Shown in pieces: positions 44,217 through 55,113 of a stretch of 64,000 bases of DNA (its first letter is position 1; every line of letters starts with the position of its first letter). Source of the stretch: Planctomycetota bacterium. Lineage in GTDB: Bacteria; Planctomycetota; Phycisphaerae; Phycisphaerales; SM1A02. Location of the stretch: the NCBI GenBank assembly GCA_014381555.1, contig JACNLO010000057.1, positions 1-64,000 on the forward strand, given 5' to 3'. The notes under the pieces were generated by a model. That model did not search any database, had not been told where the DNA came from, and saw only the letters and a list, made by a program, of their open reading frames with translations. The position numbers and the translations under genes are program-made.

Positions 44217-46496
44217 ATGGCTGGTCTTTTTGATGAACCTTCTGTTTCTTACGTTCAAGTTGCAGTTGAACGTGGTATCGATCAATTTCAAGATGGATTA
44301 ACTTACGGAGTACCCAATCGGTTGCACCCTCTGCACATTGGACAATTGGTCACGGTTCCTTTGGGAAAAGGGAATTCACCAACTCAAGCTTGGGTTATTC
44401 AAACAAATGAACTTTCCCCAACACTTCCAAAAGGGAAAGAAGCAAAACAAGTATTCGACACCGTTCGAGACACCATACTACTTCAGACTGATTTAGTTGA
44501 ACTTGCAAAATGGATGAGTCAGTATTACTACACACCAATAGGTCCAACACTTGCAACTATGCTTCCAGGGCCAGTGCGTCATGGCACTGGACTCGTAACA
44601 AGGCAACTTGTCGACCTAGCCACGAATCCACCACAAGTCTCCATCACAAAAAAACAGCAACATGTGGTAGACACCCTCTCAGGCTTACCTGACACTGAGA
44701 GACCTTTAGAACCCTCGACCTTAATGAAACTAGCAAACATTGGAAGTCGAGGTCCAATAGAACGACTTATTGACCACGGGCAGCTTACGTGCCATCACGT
44801 AACTCGAGTCGAGGCATCATGGTTTCGTCAATCTGTAGACACATCAACGCCAGAGAAACTAACTGATGAGCAAACATCTGCAATTGAAAACATTGCCTCT
44901 ACATTTTCAGAGTATTCATCCCACTTGTTATTTGGAGTTACAGGTTCAGGTAAAACAGAGGTTTACATTCGACTCATTGAGAAAGCAATCGCTAATGGTG
45001 GTGTTGCACTCTACCTTGTTCCTGAAATTTCATTAACTCCTCAAACCGCAGCTCGACTCATGGGACGATTCCCAGACAAGAGGATTGCTGTATTACATTC
45101 GGCACTAACAAAATCACAACGCCATCAACAATGGTGCCTAGTATCTGATGGTAAAGCGGATATCGTCCTTGGTGCAAGAAGCGCTGTTTTTGCTCCAATC
45201 CAAGAACATCAACTTCGTATTGTTATCGTTGACGAAGAACACGACCATTCATTTAAGCAAGAACAAGCGCCTCGGTATCACGGGAGAGATGTAGCCATTC
45301 GCAGAGCGTGGATGGCAAAGTGCCCAATAGTTCTTGGTTCAGCAACTCCATCAATGGAATCGTGGTGGAATGCGACATACAGAAAAATTTCCACAGTTCA
45401 TACACTTACAAAAAGGGCTCCCGGATTATCCTCTCCTGATATTGAAGTTGTAGATATGAAACATGAACGGAGACAAGGAGAAATAGGATCCTCTGTATTA
45501 AGCGAAAAACTAGAAAGGGCAATCCACCAAACTATTGCAAAGGGTGGGCAAGTTTTACTCTTGTTAAATCGAAGAGGGTTTGCTCCTTGGATAGCATGTT
45601 CGAATCGAACTTGTGGATGGATGATGAAGTGTGACCATTGTGATTCGTCAATGGTGTATCACAGAAGAAAACCTCTTGAACAAGCAGGTTTTGTTCGTTG
45701 CCACCACTGTTCAACTGAACAAAGAGTGCCAAAACAATGCCCAGACTGCTCAAAAAAAATAATCCAACTCGGCGCAGGAACGCAACGAGTCGAGGCAATC
45801 CTACGTGAAACATTACAAATACCAAACGAACAAATTGCTCGCCTTGATTCTGACACGATGGGTAAATCCAGCGACTTACATTCCATGCTCGACAAGTTTG
45901 GAAAGGGCGAAATAAAAATATTACTTGGCACTCAAATGATTGCTAAAGGGCTAGATTTTCCAAACGTCCAACTCGTCGGTGTAATCGATGCTGACACAGC
46001 AATAGACCTGCCAGATTTTCGCGCGGCAGAACGCACATACCAAATTGTTTCGCAAGTTTGTGGTCGTTGTGGAAGAGGAAAAGAAACTGCCAAAGCAATT
46101 ATTCAAACATTTAGCCCACATGCTTCGCCAATCATCCTTGCGAGTAAGGGTGAATATACACAATTTGCATCTGAAGAATTAACCTTCCGAAAAACAGCAC
46201 AAGTACCTCCTGTTTTAAGGATGGCGCGTTTCATCATTCGCGACAGAACTTTTGAAAATGCTGCTGGTCGAGCGGATTCACTTGCTGACAGACTTAGTTC
46301 AATTGCTTCTGAGAATGTTGTAGTATCAACAGCAACAGCTTGTGTACTTCCTCGAATTGCTGATTGGTTTCGTTTTGACGTTATCGTCACTGCCCCAACC
46401 TCAAAAGAACTCCAAACATTTCTAAAAATTGCTCGCAAAAGCGTTCATGCAAGCAGAGATTTAGCCGTTGATATCGATCCAATTTCAATGCTTTAG
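44217..46496 (+). CDS. priA: primosomal replication restart helicase PriA
   Basis: 759 residues from ATG 44217; a TTG 21 bases earlier is less likely. Superfamily 2 motifs: Walker A GVTGSGKTEVY, Walker B IVDEEHDHSFKQ, motif III GSATPSMES, and motifs V/VI GTQMIAKGLDFPNV and QVCGRCGRG. Eight cysteines between them (CSNRTCGWMMKCDHCD and CHHC...CPDC) bind two zincs. It reloads the replication fork machinery at stalled forks. Confidence 0.96.
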   Translation: MAGLFDEPSVSYVQVAVERGIDQFQDGLTYGVPNRLHPLHIGQLVTVPLGKGNSPTQAWVIQTNELSPTLPKGKEAKQVFDTVRDTILLQTDLVELAKWMSQYYYTPIGPTLATMLPGPVRHGTGLVTRQLVDLATNPPQVSITKKQQHVVDTLSGLPDTERPLEPSTLMKLANIGSRGPIERLIDHGQLTCHHVTRVEASWFRQSVDTSTPEKLTDEQTSAIENIASTFSEYSSHLLFGVTGSGKTEVYIRLIEKAIANGGVALYLVPEISLTPQTAARLMGRFPDKRIAVLHSALTKSQRHQQWCLVSDGKADIVLGARSAVFAPIQEHQLRIVIVDEEHDHSFKQEQAPRYHGRDVAIRRAWMAKCPIVLGSATPSMESWWNATYRKISTVHTLTKRAPGLSSPDIEVVDMKHERRQGEIGSSVLSEKLERAIHQTIAKGGQVLLLLNRRGFAPWIACSNRTCGWMMKCDHCDSSMVYHRRKPLEQAGFVRCHHCSTEQRVPKQCPDCSKKIIQLGAGTQRVEAILRETLQIPNEQIARLDSDTMGKSSDLHSMLDKFGKGEIKILLGTQMIAKGLDFPNVQLVGVIDADTAIDLPDFRAAERTYQIVSQVCGRCGRGKETAKAIIQTFSPHASPIILASKGEYTQFASEELTFRKTAQVPPVLRMARFIIRDRTFENAAGRADSLADRLSSIASENVVVSTATACVLPRIADWFRFDVIVTAPTSKELQTFLKIARKSVHASRDLAVDIDPISML

Positions 46497-46518
46497 TTGT
46501 CCGTTTCAAAACAGCTTC

Positions 46519-46527
46519 TGGTATAAT
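46519..46527 (+). promoter_or_regulatory. extended -10 promoter of sucA
   Basis: TGGTATAAT, a TGn-extended perfect -10. A weak TTGTCC lies 19 bases upstream. It is placed 37 bases before the sucA start at 46565, just after the priA stop. Confidence 0.7.
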
Positions 46528-46564
46528 TGGTTATTTATCAGCACACGAATAGGACATGCAACAT

Positions 46565-49336
46565 ATGCATTCTGAAAAGAAAGCGCAAGTGGCAATTACC
46601 CCAGCCACAATTGCTCCATCAATTAATAGTTGGAGTGCAGATTATCTCGACAATCTGCATCGTGAATGGAAAGATAATCCAAACGCTGTATCTAGGGAAT
46701 GGCAAGACTTTTTTAAGGGCTTTGAACTTGGCAACTCTACCAAAGCACCTGGTTTTGATTCTGAATGCGTGAGAACGGATCAAACTAAGGTTGACTCACT
46801 TATTTATCACTATCGATCAGCTGGGCATTACGCTGCGGATCTTGACCCTCTCTCAATTACTCCTAGAACAAATCAACAACTACAACTTACAGCATTCGAT
46901 CTTAACGAATCACAACTTGAAGAACTATTTGATCCAGGGCATCTTTCAATGCCGAATCCTTCAACTCTGCATGACATTATCGAGAAACTTGATACCACAT
47001 ACTGCAAACACATCGGAGTCGAATACCTTCACATAGAAAATACCGAGCAAAGACGTTGGCTACAACACAAAATGGAGCCAATCAATAATATCCCTACGTT
47101 TGATTCGACCACAAAAAAACGAATTCTACGAAAACTAATTGAAGCAACAACTCTTGAACACTTTTGCGCGACAAGATACATCGGGAAAAAACGTTTCAGT
47201 CTTGAGGGCAGCGAATCGCTTATTCCGATGATAAGTGAATTAATAAATCACGCTGGTGATCATAATGTTAAGGTTGTAACAATTGGCATGGCTCACCGTG
47301 GCAGGATTAATGTTCTTGTTAATATCTTGAATAAAACATATGACCAACTCTTCACTGAATTTGAAGATAACTGGGCAGAAGCGTATGCTGAAGGTGGTGG
47401 AGATGTTAAGTATCACCTTGGATACAGTGCTGACATTCTCACTGACAACAACGAACCTGTGCACATAACCCTCGCATCAAATCCTTCTCATCTTGAATTT
47501 GGGCACTCAGTCGTTCTTGGTAAAGCAAGAGCTAGACAACGAATCCAACACGAAGAAGACCGTGCAATGTGTATCCCCTTAATTATTCATGGGGATGCTA
47601 GTTTTCCAGGGCAGGGAATTGTTGCAGAGATGTTTAACATGGCACATCTAGATGGATACACAGTTGGAGGAAGTGTTCATTTTGTCGTCAATAATCAAAT
47701 TGGTTTTACGACGAATCCAAGAGATAGTTACAGCGGTAGATACTGCACTGATATTGCAAAAATGGTTGGCGCACCAATCTTCCACGTCAATGGTGATGAT
47801 CCCGAAGCATGCGTCCATACAGTTCGCATGGCTGTTGAATATAGACAAAAATTTCATAATGATGTTGTCATCGATATGTGGAGTTACCGAAAGCACGGAC
47901 ATAATGAATCTGACGAACCTGCCTATACACAACCAAAAATGTACGACGCCATTATGAATATGACAAATGTCACTGACAAGTATTCACAAACATTAATTAG
48001 TCAAGACATTGTTACGCAGGATGAGCGAGGAGTCATGACTGATGAAGTTCGTTCAAATCTTGACGAGTCACAACAACGATCAATCGAGAAACCTGTCAAC
48101 CCTCTTGTTGAACCGTATGGAGAAACAACTGTGTGGGAAGGTCTTCGTGGAGACCCAACCATCAGAAAAGCAAATACCACCGTTACAATTGAAATGCTTA
48201 AAACCGTTTCAAAAGCTCTTGGAACTCTCCCTACAAACTTCTCTCATCATCCTAAGTTAAAAAAATTATTATCCATGAGAGCAAGCGCGATTGAAAACGA
48301 TTCGCTCTTGGATTGGGGGATGGGCGAACTTCTGTCATATGGCACACTTCTTGAAGAAGGAAGCCCAGTTCGTCTCACTGGTCAAGATGTTGAGCGTGGA
48401 ACGTTTAGCCATAGGCATGCGGTCATATTCGACACTGATACTGGCGAACCATTTTTACCACTCAACAACATTAGTTCAACACAAGCAACCATGTGTGTTC
48501 ATAATAGCCCGCTAACGGAAAGTGCTTGCGTTGGTTTTGAATATGGTTACTCTCTTGGTGACCCTCAAATGTTGATTGTTTGGGAAGCACAATTCGGAGA
48601 TTTTGTGAATGGGGCACAAGTAATCATTGACCAATTCATTGCATCTGCAGAAGTTAAATGGCAACGAGCATCTGGTCTCGTTCTCCTACTCCCCCACGGA
48701 TATGAGGGGCAGGGTCCTGAACATTCTTCTGCACGTCTAGAGAGATTTCTTGCCCTCTGTGCAAACAATAATATGACGGTCATTTACCCAACAACACCTT
48801 CTCAAATCTTCCATGCGTTGCGTCGACAAATTAAATGGAACTTTCGCAAACCACTTGTTGTCATGTCACCAAAAAGCTTACTTCGGCATCCAAAGGCTGT
48901 TTCTCCTGTTTCAGATTTAATCGATAGCGGATTTAAAATTGTTATCGATGACAACAAAGCAAATCCAGCCATAATCAAACGCGTCCTCTTTTGCTCTGGA
49001 AAAGTCTATTACGACTTGCTTGCATATCGAGAAAAAGTAAATGCGTTAGACCGAATTGCCATTGTTCGTATTGAAGAACTATATCCATTTCCTCAAATTG
49101 CTCTTCAAGCGATAACTCACCGTTATGAGGGTGCCGAATTCATGTATGTTCAAGAAGAACCTGAAAACATGGGGGCATGGCGATACATCGACTCAGAATT
49201 CCGCGACAATCTCGATATCTCACTAACCCGTGTCTGTAGAAGAGAAAGTGCATCTCCAGCTGTTGCATCGAATAAAATGCACGGCATCGAACAACACCGT
49301 ATCCTAGTTGAGGCAATTGGTTTATCCACTGAATAA
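46565..49336 (+). CDS. sucA: 2-oxoglutarate dehydrogenase E1 component
   Basis: 923 residues. [16 protein letters not shown] and [12 protein letters not shown] are the typical N-terminal helix. The thiamine diphosphate region has [24 protein letters not shown] and [14 protein letters not shown]. The C-terminal half has [17 protein letters not shown] and [13 protein letters not shown]. It decarboxylates 2-oxoglutarate and passes succinyl to E2. ATG 46565 is ten bases from AGGA; ATG 46556 is too close. sucB follows two bases later. Confidence 0.97.
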   Translation: MHSEKKAQVAITPATIAPSINSWSADYLDNLHREWKDNPNAVSREWQDFFKGFELGNSTKAPGFDSECVRTDQTKVDSLIYHYRSAGHYAADLDPLSITPRTNQQLQLTAFDLNESQLEELFDPGHLSMPNPSTLHDIIEKLDTTYCKHIGVEYLHIENTEQRRWLQHKMEPINNIPTFDSTTKKRILRKLIEATTLEHFCATRYIGKKRFSLEGSESLIPMISELINHAGDHNVKVVTIGMAHRGRINVLVNILNKTYDQLFTEFEDNWAEAYAEGGGDVKYHLGYSADILTDNNEPVHITLASNPSHLEFGHSVVLGKARARQRIQHEEDRAMCIPLIIHGDASFPGQGIVAEMFNMAHLDGYTVGGSVHFVVNNQIGFTTNPRDSYSGRYCTDIAKMVGAPIFHVNGDDPEACVHTVRMAVEYRQKFHNDVVIDMWSYRKHGHNESDEPAYTQPKMYDAIMNMTNVTDKYSQTLISQDIVTQDERGVMTDEVRSNLDESQQRSIEKPVNPLVEPYGETTVWEGLRGDPTIRKANTTVTIEMLKTVSKALGTLPTNFSHHPKLKKLLSMRASAIENDSLLDWGMGELLSYGTLLEEGSPVRLTGQDVERGTFSHRHAVIFDTDTGEPFLPLNNISSTQATMCVHNSPLTESACVGFEYGYSLGDPQMLIVWEAQFGDFVNGAQVIIDQFIASAEVKWQRASGLVLLLPHGYEGQGPEHSSARLERFLALCANNNMTVIYPTTPSQIFHALRRQIKWNFRKPLVVMSPKSLLRHPKAVSPVSDLIDSGFKIVIDDNKANPAIIKRVLFCSGKVYYDLLAYREKVNALDRIAIVRIEELYPFPQIALQAITHRYEGAEFMYVQEEPENMGAWRYIDSEFRDNLDISLTRVCRRESASPAVASNKMHGIEQHRILVEAIGLSTE

Positions 49337-49338
49337 TT

Positions 49339-50538
49339 ATGTCTACTCCTATCATCATTCCATCTCTTGGAGAATCCATCACAGAAGTTGTCTTAGGACA
49401 ATGGCTTGTTAAAGATGGACAGTGGATTAACAGAGACACTCCTCTTGTGGAAGTTGAATCTGACAAAGTAACGCAAGAGCTTCCATCTCCCGTTTCAGGC
49501 ATTCTCACTATCGAAAAACAGATTGGTGAAGAGTGTGTCATTGGAGATACCATTGGTTCCATTGATGAAACTGCTGATGCTCCGATTGAAACTCAAGAAG
49601 AACCTGATGCCATTGAGGAAGTAAAAAATGAAACCATTTCCTCAGCACAACAAACAAAAAAAGTGACTCCACTCGCACAAAAAGTTGCGACTGATTTGGG
49701 TGTCTCCCTTGAAAACATCGATGGCTCAGGTCCTTCTGGTCGGATTACCAAATCAGATGTTATTAGTGCTGGAGATTCACCCAAAGTATCTACTCCAGCG
49801 CCTCTTGTAGAACAACCTGTCATGCAGAACAGAAACATTCGGCGTGAAAAAATGTCTATGCTTCGAAAACGAATTGCACAGCGGCTTGTTGAGGCGCAAC
49901 ACTCTGCAGCAATGCTGACTACTTTTAATGAAGTAGACATGAGTAAGGTTATAACATTACGAAAAGTTCATAAAGAAGAATTTAATGATCGCTACGGCAT
50001 AAACTTAGGGTTCATGTCATTTTTCACAAAAGCATGTATCTCTGCCCTGCATGCATGGCCTAGCGTGAACGCTTCGCTTATTGAAGGTGAAATTGAATAC
50101 CACGATTATGTCGACATGTCTGTGGCTGTTGGAACTGACCGCGGATTGGTTGTTCCAGTTATTCGCAACGCAGAGCAACTGTCATTTGCAGAAATTGAAT
50201 TAAGAATAAAAAATGCTGCAACCAAAGCAAGGGACGGGAAACTTACAATTGAAGAAATGACTGGAGGAACCTTTACCATCAGCAATGGCGGGGTGTACGG
50301 TTCCATGATGTCAACCCCAATTCTTAACCCACCCCAATCTGGAATCTTAGGTCTTCATAGAATTCAAAATCGTGCGGTTGAAGATGTTGATAATCCAGGA
50401 AATATAGTTCTTCGACCAATGATGTACCTAGCATTGAGTTACGACCATCGTCTTGTGGATGGAGAAGGCGCGGTAAGTTTTCTCGTTCATATAAAAAATT
50501 GCATCGAAGAACCCCAACGACTATTGCTTGGTCTGTAA
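49339..50538 (+). CDS. sucB: 2-oxoglutarate dehydrogenase E2 (dihydrolipoyl succinyltransferase)
   Basis: 399 residues. The lipoyl domain (about 1-76) has the lipoyl-lysine motif [12 protein letters not shown] linker and a peripheral subunit-binding domain with [19 protein letters not shown] follow. The catalytic domain ends with [16 protein letters not shown], holding the active His. It transfers succinyl from lipoyl to CoA. Only one lipoyl domain is present. Tightly linked to sucA; E3 is not in the window. Confidence 0.97.
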   Translation: MSTPIIIPSLGESITEVVLGQWLVKDGQWINRDTPLVEVESDKVTQELPSPVSGILTIEKQIGEECVIGDTIGSIDETADAPIETQEEPDAIEEVKNETISSAQQTKKVTPLAQKVATDLGVSLENIDGSGPSGRITKSDVISAGDSPKVSTPAPLVEQPVMQNRNIRREKMSMLRKRIAQRLVEAQHSAAMLTTFNEVDMSKVITLRKVHKEEFNDRYGINLGFMSFFTKACISALHAWPSVNASLIEGEIEYHDYVDMSVAVGTDRGLVVPVIRNAEQLSFAEIELRIKNAATKARDGKLTIEEMTGGTFTISNGGVYGSMMSTPILNPPQSGILGLHRIQNRAVEDVDNPGNIVLRPMMYLALSYDHRLVDGEGAVSFLVHIKNCIEEPQRLLLGL

Positions 50539-50542
50539 TCGT

Positions 50543-51469
50543 ATGCCTGAGTACGGACATATCCCTGTTCTTTCAGAAGAAGTTGCTAGTCTCCTAGATC
50601 CACAAACTAACGAAGTCATCGTAGATCTCACTGCCGGTCGTGGTGGGCATGCCCATCTTCTTGCAACAATTGCCGGAAAGACCTCTACGGTTGTCCTGTT
50701 CGATCTTGATAAGACAAATCTGGACTATGCTGCAAAGAGAATTCGCGAATTAGGTGTCAACGTGCACGCCATTCATGGAAATTTTGCCACATCTGCCCAT
50801 GCCATTACAGAACTTGGACTTCGGGCAGATTGTGTTCTTGCCGATTTAGGGTTTGCATCGAACCAAATGGATTGCTCTCAACGAGGGCTCAGTTTCAAGG
50901 ACGATGGTCCCCTCGATATGCGGCTCAACACTGATGCTGGTGTCACGGCGGCTGACATTATCGAGACGTCGAGCGAGACAGAGCTCGCAGATATGATTTT
51001 TCAACTCGGAGAAGATCCGTATTCAAGAAGAATTGCTCGAAAAATTGCACAGGAGAGACAAATTAAGCCGATTTTGAGTACGGTCCGCCTTGCGCAAATT
51101 GTGCGTAGTGCATACGGAGCTCGAGCTCGTTCATCACGAATGCATCCTGCAACAAGAACCTTCATGGCGTTGCGAATTGCAGTAAATGGCGAACTCGAAG
51201 CACTCGATGCACTCCTCGAGGATATGCAAGCGGGCTGCCGCATGGTCAACGAAAACGGCTGGCTCAATGTAGGCGCTCGATTGGCTGTGATTAGTTTTCA
51301 TAGTCTTGAAGATCGCAGAGTCAAACACTCCTTCGTCAACCTTGAAAAGTGCGGCTTGGCAAAACGGCTTACTCGCAAGCCAATTTGCGCTTCAGACGAA
51401 GAGATTGTGGCAAACCCACGATCTCGACCTGCAAAACTTCGTGCAGTACATGTACTACCCGAAGCGTAG
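50543..51469 (+). CDS. rsmH: 16S rRNA m4C1402 methyltransferase RsmH
   Basis: 308 residues. YGHIPVLSEEV is the usual RsmH opening; DLTAGRGGHA is the SAM-binding motif I. Later ADLGFASNQMD and FHSLEDRRVKHSF match. It methylates N4 of C1402 in the decoding centre. In most bacteria it opens the dcw division cluster, and here an FtsL-like gene and ftsI follow it. Confidence 0.96.
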   Translation: MPEYGHIPVLSEEVASLLDPQTNEVIVDLTAGRGGHAHLLATIAGKTSTVVLFDLDKTNLDYAAKRIRELGVNVHAIHGNFATSAHAITELGLRADCVLADLGFASNQMDCSQRGLSFKDDGPLDMRLNTDAGVTAADIIETSSETELADMIFQLGEDPYSRRIARKIAQERQIKPILSTVRLAQIVRSAYGARARSSRMHPATRTFMALRIAVNGELEALDALLEDMQAGCRMVNENGWLNVGARLAVISFHSLEDRRVKHSFVNLEKCGLAKRLTRKPICASDEEIVANPRSRPAKLRAVHVLPEA

Positions 51470-51497
51470 CAAACAAAGGATTGATCGGCTAGACACT

Positions 51498-52121
51498 ATG
51501 ACTCGTGAAAACAAACTCTCAATCGTAATTGCCTTTGGACTTCTAATCTTCGTTGGGATGTTGGTTGCTGACCACTTCTCGATTGCTTCTCACCGCGAAG
51601 TAGCGAACCTAGGTTCAAACATATCTACGCCACCACTCATTTCCCCAACACTATTGATTGATGGACCACCACCATCGAAGAGAATCGCACCACAATCCAA
51701 CCCTGCTGGTGACAGTGTCCATGTCGTTGTTCATGGGGAAACGTTACGTTCGATTTGTTTAGATTTTTATGGGGATTCAAAACTTGCAGAAGGTGTCGCT
51801 CTTTGGAACAACTTACAAAATCCAAATGTTATTGAAAATGGTTCTCAGATTGCCCTCCCTGCTCGCTCCACATTGATTGCTGGAAGCAAAGTATTGCAAT
51901 CAAAAGTCGAGGCTGTTTCGCCAATTCAACAGCAATCCCCTGCCGTCACAATGGGAACATACACTGTTAAAAAAGGTGACACGCTTTCTGAAATTGCGCA
52001 AAAAATCATGGGAACAACCAAAAAAACACAACTCCTTATTGATGTAAATAAAGATGTTATGCCAAATCCAAATCGTATTGAACCTGGAATGATCTTGCAG
52101 TTTCCATTGAAGTCCTCCTAA
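51498..52121 (+). CDS. membrane-anchored protein with two LysM domains
   Basis: 207 residues from ATG 51498, 28 bases after rsmH. One transmembrane helix (about 8-25) is followed by a Pro-rich linker. LysM 1 (about 75-121) has VVHGETLRSICLDFYG and IALPAR. LysM 2 (about 154-203) has YTVKKGDTLSEIAQKIMG and GMILQFP. LysM binds the glycan chains of peptidoglycan. Its place between rsmH and the ftsL-like gene suggests a division or septal-wall role, which is inference. Confidence 0.88.
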   Translation: MTRENKLSIVIAFGLLIFVGMLVADHFSIASHREVANLGSNISTPPLISPTLLIDGPPPSKRIAPQSNPAGDSVHVVVHGETLRSICLDFYGDSKLAEGVALWNNLQNPNVIENGSQIALPARSTLIAGSKVLQSKVEAVSPIQQQSPAVTMGTYTVKKGDTLSEIAQKIMGTTKKTQLLIDVNKDVMPNPNRIEPGMILQFPLKSS

Positions 52122-52125
52122 AAAT

Positions 52126-52359
52126 ATGGCCCGAAAACTTATATTTTCAATCATATTACTAAGTTTTGCATTTCTTGAACTCCTCACAGTTCGGCAGGGA
52201 CAAATTAATACCGTTCATGAGATGGCACAACTACATCAAGCAATTGATTCACACAACGAAACAATTCATTCGCTCTCTGTTGATATCGAGACTATTTGCT
52301 CACCGATACATCTCCAACAAGCAATTGTCTCTGCTGAAGTAGGCCATGAGAACAACTAA
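52126..52359 (+). CDS. FtsL-like small membrane protein
   Basis: 77 residues: a short cytosolic N-terminus, one transmembrane helix (about 5-19), then a helical, heptad-rich region to about 60. Size, topology and the slot between rsmH and ftsI match FtsL, a division-complex scaffold. Sequence alone is too short and divergent for certainty. It overlaps ftsI by 14 bases. Confidence 0.65.
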   Translation: MARKLIFSIILLSFAFLELLTVRQGQINTVHEMAQLHQAIDSHNETIHSLSVDIETICSPIHLQQAIVSAEVGHENN

Positions 52360-54082
52360 ATCAATCACAAATCGTATAACAATCACTGCAATTTTTATTG
52401 CTGTACTCGTAGGAATTATGTTTGGCGCCGCACTCTACAAAGTAGTAGTACTTAAAGTTTCGCCACCTAGCGCGCTCGTGCATGCAACCGACCCTGTCAT
52501 CAGCACTTCTCATACTATTGCAACACGAGGTAACATTATTGACTCTCGTGGAAGAATTCTTGCAGCAAGCAGAATTGGCCACACATTATTCGCCGATCCA
52601 TCTCTTGTAGAAGATCCAGAAAAACTTGCACTAGAGCTAGGCCAAAAACTTGGCATCTCTCCGGCATTTATTGAAGAAAAAATTCGCTCAAGACCAAGCA
52701 GCAAATATGTAGTCCTCGAACCGCTTCTCGATCACAACCAAGTTGAAACCGCTCGCACGTTGCAACTTCGTCCTATTGGAATTCAAGAACGGCTTGTAAG
52801 AGAATACCCACATGGAGATGTTGGTGGTTCATTAATCGGCTTCGTCGGAGCCGAACACTCTGGGCTTGCTGGGTTCGAGAATAGATATGACAATCAACTC
52901 TCAGGCGAGTCAGGCAAGTTTGTTCGCCAGCGTGATATAAAACGAAAAACTATATGGGTCTCCCCAGACCAATATCACCCTACAAATAACGGGGAAGATA
53001 TCCAACTTTCTATCGATGTTGTCATTCAAAACATTGCTTCATCACGGCTGCTTGAAGCAATACATCATTGCAACGCTGGAGGTGGCAGGATTGTCGTTGC
53101 CAACCCATCGACTGGAGAAATTCTCGCAATGGCTGACATATTGAACCCACGAGATGGATGGACACAACAGCCAAGCGACCCAAATAGAGAGATAAACCCT
53201 AGACTTGGTAGAAATCGCTGTGTTACTGATCCATATGAACCGGGTTCTACATTTAAACCCTTTGTTTGGTCAGCCGCAACCGAGCTTGGGCTAGCAGAGG
53301 TTGATGAAGTTTTACAAACACCTTCTGACAAACCTTATCGAACAACATTTGGCAGAAGTATTCGCGATGCACATTACTATGGACCATCAACATGGAAAAA
53401 AGTTCTCGTCAAATCAATGAACAGTGGAATGGCCATCGTCGCTGAACGTTTTTCACACGAACAATTACAGAACACTATTCGTAGTTTCGGTTTTGGAGAA
53501 CGAACCTTAGCTGGGCTTGGAGGTGAAACTTCTGGCATCATCACATCTCCATCAAACTGGAACGATTACACACAAACTTCTGTTTCAATGGGACATGAAA
53601 TTGCCGTGACTCCACTTCAAATGGTTCAGGGATTTTGCGCATTTGCTCGAGATGGCACTGTTCCGCAATTACAACTTACTCCAGCTCAGGATGGTGATAT
53701 CTCGATTGTGCGTAATGCCATTTCCCCTAAAACTGCTGCGCTTACAAGACAAATTTTGGGCGAAGTTATGACCGAAGGTACTGGGAAACTAGCTCGAAGC
53801 GATATGTATTTGCTTTTTGGAAAATCAGGTACAGCCCAATTACCTCGAAGTGATGGGAAAGGATATTTTGAAGAGCGTTACATTTCTAGTTTTATAGCAG
53901 GAGCTCCAATCGATTCACCTGCAATTGTTGTACTTTGTGTGATCGACGACCCTGACAAATCTATTGCTCATTATGGGGGAACCGTTGCAGGACCAGTTGT
54001 GCGTGATGTCATCGAATCGTCACTGCAATATCTTGGTGTAACACCATCAACAGAATTTCTTGTTCAAGCGAGTGTTGAATAA
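52346..54082 (+). CDS. ftsI: class B penicillin-binding protein FtsI-like transpeptidase
   Basis: 578 residues. An N-terminal membrane helix is followed by the pedestal with TRGNIIDSRGRILA. The transpeptidase has SxxK in EPGSTFKPF (S301, K304), SxN in KSMNSGM, and KSGTA as the KTG-type box. It cross-links septal peptidoglycan. Position after rsmH and the ftsL-like gene supports FtsI over PBP2. murE, usually next in dcw, is absent; a UbiA gene converges instead. Confidence 0.93.
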   Translation: MRTTKSITNRITITAIFIAVLVGIMFGAALYKVVVLKVSPPSALVHATDPVISTSHTIATRGNIIDSRGRILAASRIGHTLFADPSLVEDPEKLALELGQKLGISPAFIEEKIRSRPSSKYVVLEPLLDHNQVETARTLQLRPIGIQERLVREYPHGDVGGSLIGFVGAEHSGLAGFENRYDNQLSGESGKFVRQRDIKRKTIWVSPDQYHPTNNGEDIQLSIDVVIQNIASSRLLEAIHHCNAGGGRIVVANPSTGEILAMADILNPRDGWTQQPSDPNREINPRLGRNRCVTDPYEPGSTFKPFVWSAATELGLAEVDEVLQTPSDKPYRTTFGRSIRDAHYYGPSTWKKVLVKSMNSGMAIVAERFSHEQLQNTIRSFGFGERTLAGLGGETSGIITSPSNWNDYTQTSVSMGHEIAVTPLQMVQGFCAFARDGTVPQLQLTPAQDGDISIVRNAISPKTAALTRQILGEVMTEGTGKLARSDMYLLFGKSGTAQLPRSDGKGYFEERYISSFIAGAPIDSPAIVVLCVIDDPDKSIAHYGGTVAGPVVRDVIESSLQYLGVTPSTEFLVQASVE

Positions 54083-55054
54083 TCAAGCACGCCAAGAGAT
54101 TGGTTGGCCAGTAACTCCGGTTGCTTCTTTGACGAGCATTATGAGGATTGCGCTACATAATGCAAAGCAAACCATAAATAGTGCAAGGCCGTAAAACTGT
54201 AAAGCCATTAGCCAAGCTGCTGCATACACACATTCCCAGAGAGCTCCATATCGGCGTATTTTTTCAGCTGCGAGTTGCCCAGTACGAGCATTGGATACTT
54301 TCCATCTGATTGTGATTGTAAAAAACGCTACTGCTGCAAGTGGCCATAGTAAAGATGTTACGTCGAATCCTTCAGGGAGGAGCGTTCCATATTTTGCAAA
54401 TGGTCCGCTCAAAAGTACAACTGACCAAAAAACCCAACCTAACGTTATTCCTACCCACCCTCGGAACGAAATTTTTGGTCGTTTGCCTTCTAAGTTATAC
54501 ATTGCAATTGAGCAAATCATGGCATGCGTCATCACAAGCCAAACGGGCAAGGTAAAGGTGAGTCCAATATTTGCAATCAACATGTGTGATGCATAAATAA
54601 GGCCAATGCTCACAAGCCCAACTGCTGGAACGTGTTTTCCAGCAATGTTATAAAACAAAATCGCAGCTGCTGTGAGTAGACCTATTCGAACTGGCCATGA
54701 TCCGAGAAATGATGCAGCTAGTAAAGCAAATAGGAGAGAGCAAACCATCAACACAACTGCCTGTGCAATTGGTACCCATCCACTTGGGATAGGTCTTGTT
54801 GGATGAAATGTTGCATCATGCCGAGCATCAATGGTGTCATTCAGCGCGGCTGCAAAACCACACATTCCCACTGCGATAACTGCGGTAGCGAGCATGGAGG
54901 ACCACCAAGGAAGCCCATAAACACTTGTGCCAACGTATGCGGAATCACTTTTTGTGATAAACAGAACTAGCCAGATATTTGCAATCGCACCTATTGCAAC
55001 ACTAAATCGAGTGAACTTTAACGCTGCTATCATTTGCCTAGCTGGTAGTGCCAT
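54083..55054 (-). CDS. UbiA-family prenyltransferase
   Basis: 323 residues with about nine hydrophobic helices. NDTIDARHDATFHPTRPIP is the NDxxDxxxD aspartate-rich motif with the following RP, which binds the prenyl diphosphate through Mg. A second Asp motif is less clear. The family attaches prenyl chains to aromatic or other acceptors (quinones, hemes, lipids); the acceptor is unknown here. Stop at 54083 abuts the ftsI stop. Confidence 0.85.
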   Translation of the reverse strand: MALPARQMIAALKFTRFSVAIGAIANIWLVLFITKSDSAYVGTSVYGLPWWSSMLATAVIAVGMCGFAAALNDTIDARHDATFHPTRPIPSGWVPIAQAVVLMVCSLLFALLAASFLGSWPVRIGLLTAAAILFYNIAGKHVPAVGLVSIGLIYASHMLIANIGLTFTLPVWLVMTHAMICSIAMYNLEGKRPKISFRGWVGITLGWVFWSVVLLSGPFAKYGTLLPEGFDVTSLLWPLAAVAFFTITIRWKVSNARTGQLAAEKIRRYGALWECVYAAAWLMALQFYGLALFMVCFALCSAILIMLVKEATGVTGQPISWRA

Positions 55055-55113
55055 ACGTACATCGTAACGATACGTGGCATCGTTGCCTTCCCTCGCTTAC
55101 CATATACAATCAC

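Noticed and set aside
44071-44301. 76-codon frame upstream of priA
   Set aside because: Low-complexity start caused by the local repeats. It overlaps the priA start in another frame and has no ribosome site.
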